DNA of 64,000 nt from Khoudiadiopia massiliensis. Lineage in GTDB: Bacteria; Bacillota; Clostridia; Tissierellales; Peptoniphilaceae. Each line of letters starts with the position of its first letter. The stretch's first letter is position 1. Location of the stretch: the NCBI GenBank assembly GCA_900290095.1, contig OKQS01000002.1:186001-250000 (forward strand), in the 5' to 3' direction. Positions 17,095 through 25,140 of the stretch are shown piece by piece. Position numbers and translations under genes: made by a program. The notes under the pieces were generated by a model. That model made no database searches and was not told the origin of the DNA. It worked only from the letters and a program-made list of their open reading frames with translations.

Positions 17095-18033
17095 TCAAGA
17101 TTTTAATATTCCAATGATTTGGTCCTGGGCCTCTCTGCCTTCTTTAAAAAATCTTAAAAGCGGATAGCAGTGGCACATCCCCTCGCCTATAACAATCTCA
17201 TATGGGACACAGTATTTTCCCATGGCTTTTTCAAAATATTCTGCAAATGCATAGAGACATTCATTTTCCCCGTAATAAAAATAGGTTTTGGGGAAGTCTG
17301 AAAAGTCCCCGACTGTCCCGTCAAACATATATTCCGGCACATCTTCTTTTCCCTTACATATCTCCCTTGCTGTTTTGAAATACTCGGGATCAATCATGAT
17401 ATCTTTAGAGCTGAGAGCTTTTACCTTTTCCCAAATCTCTTTGCCCCTATCAAGTTTTACATCGGGCAGGCCACCCGGAGAAACTGAAACTATCTTACCC
17501 GGCATCGGCAAGGGTCTACCCTGTGCGTTGTTATGTAAAAAGATCCCAAGTGCCAAGCAAGCTCCCGATGAGAAGCCTAAGACTCCTATATTGTCAGCCT
17601 CATAGACCTTTGTCATCAATTTATAAGTTTCAAAACAAACCTTGTATGTCTCTTCAATATTCCTATCTGCAGTGCATAGGGGATAAAATATGAACCAAAC
17701 GTCTTTTCCCGTATTTTCCATTATTCTTTCCGATAGGGAAAAATCCAGCCTGTCGGGCCCGGTAATCATACCCCCACCAAAAAGATAAAGGATGGCGCCT
17801 TTAGCAGGGTTCTTGCTTTTTTGATAGGTCAAAAGCCTATTTCCCATAACATTTCTGTCAAAGAGAAAATATTTCTTCCTATCCGCCCTTTTCATGGCCT
17901 TGCCAATATCAAAAGTTGACTTTGCATTCTGTTTCTCGGCATATTTCAATATATCTTTTTTGGACTTTCTGAAGATCTTCTTCACTCCCGCCAATTTGAC
18001 TGTTTCCGCGGCAACTTTATATGTTAGTGACAT
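17095..18033 (-). CDS. Alpha/beta hydrolase (esterase/lipase, hormone-sensitive-lipase-like)
   Basis: A 312-residue hydrolase. The oxyanion motif is FGGGMITGPD (HGG-type variant), the nucleophile elbow is GFSSGACLAL, and the likely catalytic His lies in GMCHCYPLL near the C-terminus. I start it at the ATG at 18033, which follows GAGGGGGAGGAA; an open frame upstream has no such signal and overlaps a likely operator. It probably acts on short acyl esters. An inverted repeat GTTAGT-N4-ACTAAC at 18052-18067 sits just before the ribosome site and suggests a repressor controls the gene. Confidence 0.85.
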   Translation of the reverse strand: MSLTYKVAAETVKLAGVKKIFRKSKKDILKYAEKQNAKSTFDIGKAMKRADRKKYFLFDRNVMGNRLLTYQKSKNPAKGAILYLFGGGMITGPDRLDFSLSERIMENTGKDVWFIFYPLCTADRNIEETYKVCFETYKLMTKVYEADNIGVLGFSSGACLALGIFLHNNAQGRPLPMPGKIVSVSPGGLPDVKLDRGKEIWEKVKALSSKDIMIDPEYFKTAREICKGKEDVPEYMFDGTVGDFSDFPKTYFYYGENECLYAFAEYFEKAMGKYCVPYEIVIGEGMCHCYPLLRFFKEGREAQDQIIGILKS

Positions 18034-18051
18034 TTCCTCCCCCTCTCTTTG

Positions 18052-18067
18052 GTTAGTTTCCACTAAC
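18052..18067. promoter_or_regulatory. Putative operator of the esterase gene
   Basis: Perfect inverted repeat GTTAGT-N4-ACTAAC, 19 bp upstream of the start codon. The form fits a TetR-type repressor site. No regulator gene lies beside it. Confidence 0.5.
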
Positions 18068-18180
18068 ATTATATTCCCGCTTATCTTGCTTTTCAAGAAT
18101 TATCCCGGATTCTGAACTGCCTTAGTCGCTTAGTAAAGTTCATTCCATATTTTTTCCATACTTATAAAAATTCTACCTTC

Positions 18181-18834
18181 TTATTCCAATGTAAGAAGAA
18201 GTGCCATCTTAAACTTCTTCGTTGCTTTAACTGAGTGCAGCCCTGCTTTTGCAAAGTGGAAATTTTGGCCAGCCTTGATCATATGATCCTTTCCCTCATA
18301 TCCAATCACACCTTCACCGTCCAAGGCAAAAATCAACGCCTCCCCCGGTGCTGCATGTTCTGAAAGTTCCGTGCCTTCATCAAAGGCCATGAGGACTAAC
18401 TTCATCTTGTCATTGTGCACCACATCCATATTGACGATCTTGCCTTCTGCATATGGAACAAGATCGGCCAATTTGAAAACTTCTCCTGGTTTTATTATTT
18501 CATTCATTATATCTTCCTTTCCTATGGATATTTCCGTATATACAGATCCTACTTCTGTTCTCATCCCTATAGGGGTGTCCGCCGAGGTCAAAATGCTATC
18601 TCCTGTTATCAGGTTTTTAAAAAAGTCGTCATACCCGTATACCATCACATTTCCGTCTGCAACAATGAGCATTTTATGGTAGGGATGGATCTCCGCACTA
18701 ATATCAGTATTTTTTGCCAACGAGAAATATGTGATATAGTTATTCCCGCCGTAAATTTCTTTTGAAATGGTACAAGCCGGAATCGGCCGATTATCCTTTC
18801 CTATGGAAAAGACCTCACCTATTTTCTCTCTCAT
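18181..18834 (-). CDS. Double-cupin protein
   Basis: A 217-residue protein with two cupin-like halves (about 35-100 and 130-215). The second half shows the metal-ligand pattern in GTELSEHAAPGEALIFALDGEGVI and HFAKAGLHSV. The first half ends with PYHKMLIVADGNVMVYGY. Such proteins bind a metal and a small ligand and often sense or convert redox-active compounds. The ATG at 18834 has GGAAG about 10 nt upstream; an earlier TTG is possible but has no ribosome site. It is divergent from the Crp/Fnr gene, and a TATAAT box at 18929-18934 with the GTTG-N6-CAAC site at a class II distance indicates activation by that regulator. Confidence 0.85.
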   Translation of the reverse strand: MREKIGEVFSIGKDNRPIPACTISKEIYGGNNYITYFSLAKNTDISAEIHPYHKMLIVADGNVMVYGYDDFFKNLITGDSILTSADTPIGMRTEVGSVYTEISIGKEDIMNEIIKPGEVFKLADLVPYAEGKIVNMDVVHNDKMKLVLMAFDEGTELSEHAAPGEALIFALDGEGVIGYEGKDHMIKAGQNFHFAKAGLHSVKATKKFKMALLLTLE

Positions 18835-18928
18835 AATAATTACTTCCAGTTCTAAAAATCTTTTTTCCAATAATATAGGAAAAACATTCTCTTTTTTAAA
18901 GTTATCAGTTTCTTGATTTCCCGTTTTA

Positions 18929-18934
18929 ATTATA
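18929..18934 (-). promoter_or_regulatory. -10 box of the cupin gene
   Basis: TATAAT on the minus strand. Its upstream edge is 29.5 bp from the centre of the Crp/Fnr-type operator at 18957-18970, which places the operator near -41.5. The same distance is found for the DUF438 gene. Confidence 0.65.
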
Positions 18935-18956
18935 CTATGATCAAAGCAACAATTAT

Positions 18957-18970
18957 GTTGTCATGCCAAC
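18957..18970. promoter_or_regulatory. Crp/Fnr-type operator between cupin and regulator genes
   Basis: GTTGTCATGCCAAC (GTTG-N6-CAAC). A further CAAC half-site at 18947-18950 makes a CAAC-N6-GTTG-N6-CAAC series. It lies at the activation position of the leftward cupin promoter and only 15 bp before the regulator's start codon, so it could also repress the regulator's own transcript. Confidence 0.7.
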
Positions 18971-18984
18971 TATATGGAGGTTTT

Positions 18985-19650
18985 ATGGATACCTTTTTTC
19001 TGACAACTACCCGACTTTTTCATGGCATTAGTGAAAGCGAACTTATTGAACTGCTCCCCTGTTTGGATGCGAATGAGCGTAAATTCCAAAAAGATGAGCT
19101 TATTTTGCGAGCAGGATCGCCTGTCAGTGAGATTGGCCTTGTTACATCGGGAAGTGTCAATATAGTAGTTAATTTCTATTGGGGTGATAGTCATATCTTC
19201 GGCCACATTGGCAGTGGACAAATCTTTGCGGAAAATTATGCCGCCATTCCCGGCAAAGAGCTCATCTGCGATGTGGTTGCCTGCGAAGAAACCGAAGTCC
19301 TCTTTCTAAATATGCAGAAGATGTTGACTAGCTGCCAACGTGCCTGCGCTTTCCATAACCGACTAATTAAGAATTTGCTTGGAATTTCCGCACTGAAAAA
19401 CCTGAATCTTTCCACCCGCATGATGCACACAGCTTCCAATTCCCTTCGGGAGAGACTTCTATCCTACCTCTCCGAACAAGCCTTAGAACACATGAGCTTG
19501 CAATTTAGCATCCCCTTTAACCGCCAGCAGCTTGCTGACTATTTGGCTGCAAACCGGAGCGCCATGTCTAGTGAACTTTCTAAAATGCAGAAAGATGGGT
19601 TAATTACATATCATAAAAATACATTCACATTGCAGAAGACCATGATATAA
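18985..19650 (+). CDS. Crp/Fnr-family transcriptional regulator
   Basis: A 221-residue regulator with an N-terminal cyclic-nucleotide-binding-like beta-roll (about residues 8-120) and a C-terminal winged helix (about 165-221, containing FNRQQLADYLAANRSAMSSEL as helix-turn-helix). There is no Fnr-type N-terminal cysteine cluster, but single cysteines occur in LPCLD, ICDVVACEE and SCQRACAF. I start at the ATG at 18985 because of the TGGAGG box 5-10 nt upstream. It is divergent from the cupin gene and convergent with the DUF438 gene, and both of those carry the same GTTG-N6-CAAC operator. By family and context it probably senses a redox or nitrosative signal. Confidence 0.9.
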   Translation: MDTFFLTTTRLFHGISESELIELLPCLDANERKFQKDELILRAGSPVSEIGLVTSGSVNIVVNFYWGDSHIFGHIGSGQIFAENYAAIPGKELICDVVACEETEVLFLNMQKMLTSCQRACAFHNRLIKNLLGISALKNLNLSTRMMHTASNSLRERLLSYLSEQALEHMSLQFSIPFNRQQLADYLAANRSAMSSELSKMQKDGLITYHKNTFTLQKTMI

Positions 19651-19673
19651 CCCCTCTTGTATTTAAAACCGGC

Positions 19674-21110
19674 TTAAGCCTTGTCCCCAATAAAGTGTTC
19701 CTTAGCAAACTCCATGTCCTGCACAAGTTCAACCGTGCCAACATACTTGCCGGCCCTATCCCGCACTGCCATGTATTTGACCAGCATAGTCCGTCCGCCC
19801 TTATCCATCCATATCGTAACATCATCGCGGCGGCAATTCCTGAAATCATCGATGATCTGCCTTACCATGGGCTCGATCTTCGGGGGATGACAAGAAAAGA
19901 CATCGCGGTCAATCGCCATACCCGGGCGCTTAAATACTTTTGGTCCTTCATTAAAGAAGCGGTTGATATTGTCAGCATCAACAAAGGTGATCTCCAGAGG
20001 TATTGTGTTGAGAAGTGCAACAAGCTGGTCTATTGTCAGGTGTCCACCCGGCATGACAATCTCCCCTTCTAAGCCGGTTGCTGAGCTTGTCTGAGCCTTT
20101 TCAGCCTCTTTCCACACCTCATGCTCTATGCCGAAGCAAACTGCATAGTCCTTGGAATCCTGATAGATTCCATACCATTCCTCTTCCGTAAAATTGTCTG
20201 CACATATTGGAAAGAGGATATTCTGCTCTTTATATATCATCTCCTCTGCACGGGTCAGCACAGCGTCAAATCTGGCCTTCCATTCCTCGTCATGATTTGT
20301 TTCCCCGGCAAGTGAGCCGAGCTCATCACGTATTTCGTCATCCACTGTCCACATAACATCAGATGGCCCGGATATGCCATACTTTACATTAAGTAGAGGA
20401 TAAATCAGGTCTCCCTTCTTTGCATAGTGGATTGAAAGTTCGCGTATCTCGGAAATTATTGATTCATCCCTGCTTTTTTTATATTTTTCAAGAAGCTCTG
20501 AAAGCACATTATTTTCCTTTGCCAATGTGTACAATGGATGCCCGATAATGGCTTCCATCATGGCGGCACGAGCATTTTTATCAGCATTGTCAATTCGCTC
20601 TTGTCTGGTTGCTCCATGGAAAAGTGCGGAATGGATATCACAGAGTCGCTGTACTTCAGAAAGCGGAGTCCCTTCCATCATCAGTTCCTGCTCAGCCTGC
20701 ATGATCTCTGAGGCTTCAACCTCTCCGAATTCACGGGCGAAATCCGCCCTCACATCTTCAAGTTCTTCACCCTCTCCAAGCCTTCTCAAATAGTTTTTGA
20801 GTTGCTCCCTTCTGGTCTCCGAAGTATTTACTGCTTCCGTTTCTTCTCTTCCATTCTGTACTTGGGAGGCTGTATTGGGCATTTCACCTTCAATTTCAAA
20901 ACCTTGTTCCATTAAGGCCTTAACAATACTCATCATAGGAATATTCTTCATCTTAGCACCTTTAGGAATGGTCATGATCTTGCCAACCGAATGCAGAACA
21001 GGCTTTTTCTTAATTTCCGAAAATCCAAGCCCCACCATAATATCGATCAGTTCCGGATATTCCCGGGTAAGCTCATATACACTTTTATTCAAATCAAGTT
21101 TCTTTACCAT
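19674..21110 (-). CDS. DUF438 protein with DUF1858, hemerythrin-like and PAS-like domains
   Basis: A 478-residue cytoplasmic sensor-like protein. Residues 1-75 form a DUF1858 domain (LDLNKSVYELTREYPELIDIM). The middle part matches DUF438 (about 85-160) and a hemerythrin-like four-helix region (about 160-310) with His/Glu residues such as ALFHG, NHDEEWKARF and EQNILFPI that could bind a di-iron centre. The C-terminal third (about 345-470) is PAS-like (IDQLVALLNTIPLEITFVDADNINRFFNEG). Proteins of this type are linked to sensing or detoxifying NO or oxygen. Its promoter carries the Crp/Fnr-type operator at 21167-21180. Confidence 0.88.
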   Translation of the reverse strand: MVKKLDLNKSVYELTREYPELIDIMVGLGFSEIKKKPVLHSVGKIMTIPKGAKMKNIPMMSIVKALMEQGFEIEGEMPNTASQVQNGREETEAVNTSETRREQLKNYLRRLGEGEELEDVRADFAREFGEVEASEIMQAEQELMMEGTPLSEVQRLCDIHSALFHGATRQERIDNADKNARAAMMEAIIGHPLYTLAKENNVLSELLEKYKKSRDESIISEIRELSIHYAKKGDLIYPLLNVKYGISGPSDVMWTVDDEIRDELGSLAGETNHDEEWKARFDAVLTRAEEMIYKEQNILFPICADNFTEEEWYGIYQDSKDYAVCFGIEHEVWKEAEKAQTSSATGLEGEIVMPGGHLTIDQLVALLNTIPLEITFVDADNINRFFNEGPKVFKRPGMAIDRDVFSCHPPKIEPMVRQIIDDFRNCRRDDVTIWMDKGGRTMLVKYMAVRDRAGKYVGTVELVQDMEFAKEHFIGDKA

Positions 21111-21138
21111 GGTGATATACTCCTTTGCTTTTTGTTTA

Positions 21139-21180
21139 ATTATACCTCTAAAACAAAAACATTTATGTTGCTATGACAAC
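21139..21180 (-). promoter_or_regulatory. Class II Crp/Fnr-type promoter of the DUF438 gene
   Basis: TATAAT at 21139-21144 and operator GTTGCTATGACAAC at 21167-21180 (read on the plus strand). Centre-to-box distance is 29.5 bp, as at the cupin promoter. No good -35 box is seen, as expected for an activated promoter. Confidence 0.7.
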
Positions 21181-21218
21181 GAATCTTCGCAAATCGTATT
21201 CTTGGTTTTGACTTAAGC

Positions 21219-21252
21219 AAAAAGCCGGGCAGCTTGTTTGCCCGGCTTTATG
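21219..21252 (-). terminator. Terminator of the GntR/ABC operon
   Basis: Stem AAGCCGGGC / GCCCGGCTT with a 9-nt loop, followed on the minus strand by TTTTGC, about 35 bp after the ABC permease stop codon. Confidence 0.85.
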
Positions 21253-21283
21253 ACTATATGGATTCAAGATTTAATCAACCCAT

Positions 21284-21916
21284 TCAAAATTCCTTTTTAT
21301 TAAAAATGTGGATCGAAATGCTAACAGATAGTATATTCAAAAAAATCGTAAGTGCAAGCAATCCGATTGTTAATGTTGAAATTGGAATATCAATTAAAGG
21401 CTCTGAAACTTGAAAAAGATCTTTCAGCTTAGGACCCAGCCAAGAAAAACCTGCAAAGATTATAAAATAAAGGATCACAAATAGGATTTGTGCTTGATCT
21501 TTGTTGAACTTAAAAAGCAGGGGAAGCTGAATTGAGGAAATGCTTGTGATTGCCAAAATCAAAACACTTGCTACAAAGTAGCTCGGCAAGGGTAAAGCTT
21601 GTCCGGGAGCCAAAATGGGAATCAGTAAGGATACCATGGCACCGAAAGCTGCAAAAAACCACCCTAAAGCGTAGCGGCTCAGGACAATTGCTGTGCGTCC
21701 AACAGGTGACGGCACCAAATAGACATTGGCATGTGATAGGTGATCAGCACCAAAAAGCATCCCCATTAAAATGAGCGGTATCATAATGAAAATCAGGGGA
21801 AAAGCGATCAATTGGCTTTGCGTATAACTATATATACCTATTATTAAAACAAGGACCCCCATCAGCAATAATGCCTTTTTTATTGAAATTAAATCTTTGT
21901 ACAGAAGTGCTTTCAT
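21284..21916 (-). CDS. ABC-2 type transporter permease
   Basis: A 210-residue membrane protein with six predicted helices, in the small ABC-2 permease class that pairs with YtrB/BcrA-like ATPases. The start overlaps the ATPase stop codon (shared base at 21916), so synthesis is coupled. With the GntR regulator and ATPase it forms a three-gene export module of the kind that responds to cell-wall-active peptides or antibiotics; the substrate is inferred only from that context. Confidence 0.85.
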   Translation of the reverse strand: MKALLYKDLISIKKALLLMGVLVLIIGIYSYTQSQLIAFPLIFIMIPLILMGMLFGADHLSHANVYLVPSPVGRTAIVLSRYALGWFFAAFGAMVSLLIPILAPGQALPLPSYFVASVLILAITSISSIQLPLLFKFNKDQAQILFVILYFIIFAGFSWLGPKLKDLFQVSEPLIDIPISTLTIGLLALTIFLNILSVSISIHIFNKKEF

Positions 21917-22767
21917 TAGCGATCCCCCTTTATCATATAAACCATAATATCCTCTATACTGGCCGGCTCAAGCTCAAGGCCCTTTGGCACCAATTCGCGT
22001 TTCAATAATAGGTCAACCCCAAATTGATGGACTCGTTCTCCTACAATGGCAGCCGGGTCCAACTCGGTAGCTCGGTCTTGACTCATTGATGCGAGGCCAT
22101 AGCGTAGTTTAAGGTCATCTTTATTCTCCATAAATACCAATTTCCCTTTATGAATAAAAGCAATGTAATCTGCAATTTTCTCTATATCTGATAATATGTG
22201 CGAGGAAATAAGTATGGTGTGATCCTCACTCTGGATATATTCCAATAAGATATCCAAGATATCATCTCGAATTACCGGATCTAAGCCGCTTGTGGCTTCG
22301 TCCAAAAGTAACAACTTTGCCCCATGAGAAAGTGCTAAAGCCATGCCCAGCTGCATTTTCATCCCGCGAGAATATGCCTTTATAGGCTTATCCTCAGGCA
22401 AGTGAAATCGGTGAATTAGATCAAAAAAAGAGTCTTTATCCCATGATTTTCCATATAATTGGCTATGAAATTTTTCAGCTTGTATGAGATTCATATCGCC
22501 CGGTAAATATAAATCTTCAAAAACATAGGCCAGATCTTTTCTTTGATTGGGTTCTATGTCTTTTATATCTACCCCATCAATTTTAATATTTCCGGCATCT
22601 GCCTTGAGAAGGCCTAGGAGAAGTTTAATAGTGGTTGACTTTCCTGCCCCGTTTTCACCAATATAGCCAACAACAGAGCCCTCCGGTATACATAGATCTA
22701 AAGGGCCAAGCTGGAATTTTCCCAATTTCTTTATGACTCCTCGCATCTCAATCGATTGTTTCATCAT
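21916..22767 (-). CDS. ABC transporter ATP-binding protein (YtrB/BcrA-like)
   Basis: A 283-residue ATPase. Walker A is GENGAGKST, the signature is AYSRGMKMQLGMALAL, a divergent LSGGQ typical of the drug and peptide export subgroup, and Walker B is LLLLDEATSGLD. A C-terminal extension of about 70 residues follows the nucleotide-binding domain. Two adjacent ATG codons (22767 and 22764) can serve as start; GGAGG is 3 or 6 nt away, favouring the second slightly. The gene overlaps the GntR gene by 20 bp. Confidence 0.9.
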   Translation of the reverse strand: MMKQSIEMRGVIKKLGKFQLGPLDLCIPEGSVVGYIGENGAGKSTTIKLLLGLLKADAGNIKIDGVDIKDIEPNQRKDLAYVFEDLYLPGDMNLIQAEKFHSQLYGKSWDKDSFFDLIHRFHLPEDKPIKAYSRGMKMQLGMALALSHGAKLLLLDEATSGLDPVIRDDILDILLEYIQSEDHTILISSHILSDIEKIADYIAFIHKGKLVFMENKDDLKLRYGLASMSQDRATELDPAAIVGERVHQFGVDLLLKRELVPKGLELEPASIEDIMVYMIKGDR

Positions 22768-23134
22768 TTTCCTCCAATAGGTCTAATATTTTTTTAAGCT
22801 CATCCTTTGAGATCTCTGCAAGTTTGGCGTAGTGAATTGCTTCTGCAAAACATGATTCGATATTCTTTAATAGTTTCTCGCGCATAAGCTTTTTATTTTG
22901 TGGTGCAACAAAGCTCCCCTTGCCCTGTACAGAATGAAGAAAACCCTCATGCTCCAATTCATCGTAAGCCCTCTTCGTCGTAATGACACTTATGCGAAGT
23001 TCTTTGGCCAAAAGCCTGATTGAGGGCAGCTGATCTTCCGCTTCTAATTCGCCATTCAAAATGGCATCTTTGATCTGGTTTTTAATCTGTAAATAGATGG
23101 GATCATCACTGGAATTTTTAATAATGATGTTCAC
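22748..23134 (-). CDS. GntR-family regulator (YtrA subfamily)
   Basis: A 128-residue repressor: an N-terminal winged helix-turn-helix (about 10-75, with IYLQIKNQIKDAILNGELEAEDQLPS and LRISVITTKRAYDELE) and a short C-terminal dimerisation helix, the size and shape of the YtrA subfamily. The start is a GTG at 23134 with AGGAGGACTTC upstream. It is first in the operon with an ABC ATPase and permease. A 23-bp palindrome at 23155-23177, 20 bp upstream of the start, is its probable operator, so the operon is likely autorepressed. Confidence 0.9.
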   Translation of the reverse strand: MNIIIKNSSDDPIYLQIKNQIKDAILNGELEAEDQLPSIRLLAKELRISVITTKRAYDELEHEGFLHSVQGKGSFVAPQNKKLMREKLLKNIESCFAEAIHYAKLAEISKDELKKILDLLEENDETID

Positions 23135-23154
23135 GAAGTCCTCCTATGTAATTT

Positions 23155-23177
23155 CTGTATATATTCTATATATACAG
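23155..23177. promoter_or_regulatory. YtrA-type operator palindrome
   Basis: CTGTATATAT-N3-ATATATACAG: perfect 10-bp arms around a 3-bp centre, just upstream of the GntR start. The arms are rich in TATA and could overlap a -10 box. Confidence 0.7.
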
Positions 23178-23199
23178 TTAGCCTTTGTCAAATAAAAAA

Positions 23200-23239
23200 A
23201 TACACCACATCCTTAAAATGGTTAAGAACGTGGTGTATC
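23200..23239 (-). terminator. Terminator of the toxin-antitoxin operon
   Basis: Stem ATACACCAC / GTGGTGTAT with an inner CTTAA/TTAAG pair; on the minus strand it is followed by a run of seven T. It lies 27 bp after the toxin stop codon. Confidence 0.85.
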
Positions 23240-23265
23240 TAATCCATTGAACAGTCCTATGTGCT

Positions 23266-23589
23266 TTACAATTGTTTTAACTGTGAAGCTTGATCTCTTC
23301 TCATATATATAACAGCAAGAATATAAATCTCTTTGTTTTCCTCTTCAATCCAAAAATAAATATAATAATTTTTTACAAGTATTTTTCTAAAACCCAGATC
23401 ATGCCATGGTTGTTCGTCAATACGTTTAACCCGGTATGGCATTGTTTGTAAAGATAATATCTCCGATTTCAACAATCTCAACAAGTTTCCAGCTGTTCTC
23501 GGTTCTTTTAGTTCTTCTGCGATATATCTCCTGATAAGCATAAGATGTTGTTTTGCTTGATCTGTAATTCTTATCTTATAGTTATCCAT
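23266..23589 (-). CDS. RelE/ParE-family toxin
   Basis: A 107-residue protein of the RelE/ParE fold, which either cleaves mRNA on the ribosome or poisons gyrase. Visible family features are the N-terminal helix pair (DQAKQHLMLIRRYIAEEL), the LRLLKSEILSLQTMPYRVKRI segment and the final strand block KILVKNYYIYFWI...ILAVIYMRRDQ. Its start codon overlaps the antitoxin stop by one base. The activity (RelE or ParE) cannot be decided from sequence alone. Confidence 0.88.
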   Translation of the reverse strand: MDNYKIRITDQAKQHLMLIRRYIAEELKEPRTAGNLLRLLKSEILSLQTMPYRVKRIDEQPWHDLGFRKILVKNYYIYFWIEEENKEIYILAVIYMRRDQASQLKQL

Positions 23590-23891
23590 TAAAGATCCTT
23601 CTCAAGTTCCTCAAAAACATCCTCTACCGGATATGAATCACCTTGAATTGCCTGATCATAACCCTTTGCCATCATGGCATTAAATGATTTCTCATCCATA
23701 GAATCTCGTGCCGGCAAAGTCTTCGGGATTGTGAGCGAAAATGGAATCCCCTTATTAAAAATGATTTGACGATAATACATATCTATTGCTGTAGCTCTTG
23801 AAACCCCAATTGTTTCCAATATCTGTTCCGCTTGTTGTTTAATATTTTCCTGTATCCTTACGTTTACATTTGCTGTTTTTGTAGTTGCCAT
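23589..23891 (-). CDS. RelB/DinJ-family antitoxin
   Basis: A 100-residue antitoxin with an N-terminal ribbon-helix-helix DNA-binding part (TANVNVRIQENIKQQAEQIL, then GVSRATAIDMYYRQII) as in DinJ, followed by a segment with the LTIP proline motif and an acidic tail that should wrap the toxin. It is the first gene of the pair, with GGAGGTTGTTATT before the ATG. Such antitoxins repress their own operon. Confidence 0.9.
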   Translation of the reverse strand: MATTKTANVNVRIQENIKQQAEQILETIGVSRATAIDMYYRQIIFNKGIPFSLTIPKTLPARDSMDEKSFNAMMAKGYDQAIQGDSYPVEDVFEELEKDL

Positions 23892-24067
23892 AATAACAAC
23901 CTCCTCATAGAAATAATTATAAGTAATTGTGCTGCATATTGCAACACCTTTAAAATCACTCTATAAAATTTACAGGTTAGATAAAATCAAACTCTTTGAT
24001 TTTCATCTTCCAATGTACTATGATTGCTACAATAAACTTTTAAATAATCAGTTGGAGGAGTAAATAC

Positions 24068-24439
24068 ATGGATAAGAAAGAAAGGGCGGTAGAGTTTAAG
24101 AACAGCGGATACAACTGCGCACAGGCAGTCCTTATCGCATTTCAAGAAGAAACGGGCCTGTCCGAGGATGTTCTGAAACGATTGGGTGCAGGTTTTGCCG
24201 GCGGAATGGGCTGCATGGAAGGAACATGCGGAGCTTTGGTCGCTGCCGAGATGGTCTTGGGCTTGAAAAAATATGACGGAAGTCCCCTGATCAAGCCGGC
24301 AAGGGAACTACATCAGGCTTTTGCCGAAAAGTGCGGGGACACAATCTGCAAAGATCTTAAAGGCGAAGACACGGGCCTTGTCCTCTGTTCCTGCGACGAC
24401 TGTGTGCGGAATGCGGTTGAACTGGTGGAAAATCTTTGA
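24068..24439 (+). CDS. C-GCAxxG-C-C family redox-type protein
   Basis: A 123-residue protein with the family's cysteine pattern: YNCAQAV near the N-terminus, the GCMEGTCGALVAAEMVLGL block in the middle, then CGDTIC and the C-terminal CSCDDCV. The family is often found next to redox or radical enzymes and may carry a metal or a redox disulfide; its reaction is not established. It stands alone between the toxin-antitoxin operon and a leftward hypothetical gene. TTGGAGGAGT precedes the ATG and a terminator follows at 24475. Confidence 0.88.
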   Translation: MDKKERAVEFKNSGYNCAQAVLIAFQEETGLSEDVLKRLGAGFAGGMGCMEGTCGALVAAEMVLGLKKYDGSPLIKPARELHQAFAEKCGDTICKDLKGEDTGLVLCSCDDCVRNAVELVENL

Positions 24440-24474
24440 CCCCGGTGCTTTGAAAAACTTTGCCTATATAAAAA

Positions 24475-24506
24475 AGGCTCTCCGCTGAATCGCAGAGGGC
24501 CTTTAT
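24475..24506 (+). terminator. Terminator after the C-GCAxxG-C-C gene
   Basis: Stem AGGCTCTCCGC / GCAGAGGGCCT with one mismatch and one G-T pair, followed by TTATTTG. Convergent position relative to the 24549 gene, so it may serve both. Confidence 0.7.
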
Positions 24507-24548
24507 TTGAACCCGAATTGCTAAGCCTTTCGCACCAATGTATACCGC

Positions 24549-25067
24549 TTAATTCTGCTCATAATATGCCTCCAGAAAGTCATCATTTTCTTCCAATTTC
24601 ATCAGGTCATAAAACTCATCAAAGTTATCAGGATAGGCATTGGAGCCTGATTTTTTAACCACTCTATGACCCTTGCTAAAGCTGATGGCCAGGTCCCAGG
24701 AGTCTCCGTCGAGAACTTGATAATTTAAGTAATGATCCTCCCATTTGCCAATATGTAATGATTCAAAGGCTTCGAGAAAATATTTTTTCATGCCGGGAAA
24801 ATCCCTGACAAACGGCTTTTGATCTTTCGAAAACTGCCAAATATAGTCTACATGCAGGGATACATTTTCTTCTGAGATAATGATCTTTCTTTTCTCATAT
24901 CCGTAAAGAAAACCGCCGTAAGAAAATTCAATTTGATCGATTAATGGAATGCTATCTTCAAATGCCCTGATACGCTTTTCTTTCCGGGATATCTCATTCT
25001 TTCCTCCTCCATCGGCAGATTTTCCCTTCCCTTCCGTATCATGGTATCCTTCAGGACCGATCGTCAT
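24549..25067 (-). CDS. Hypothetical protein
   Basis: A 172-residue protein rich in aromatic and charged residues with no signal peptide or membrane helix. The first 30 residues are polar and low in complexity (Gly/Lys), then a compact domain follows with mixed beta and alpha character (FSYGGFLYGYEKRKIII, VSLHVDYIWQF). The ATG at 25067 has GAGGAGGTAATAGTC upstream, a strong ribosome site. I do not recognise the family, and neighbours give no firm clue. Confidence 0.65.
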   Translation of the reverse strand: MTIGPEGYHDTEGKGKSADGGGKNEISRKEKRIRAFEDSIPLIDQIEFSYGGFLYGYEKRKIIISEENVSLHVDYIWQFSKDQKPFVRDFPGMKKYFLEAFESLHIGKWEDHYLNYQVLDGDSWDLAISFSKGHRVVKKSGSNAYPDNFDEFYDLMKLEENDDFLEAYYEQN

Positions 25068-25140
25068 GACTATTACCTCCTCAATCGCTCGAAATCTTCA
25101 CTTATCTTAAGTATCACATATTGTGGCCAATTTACAAATA

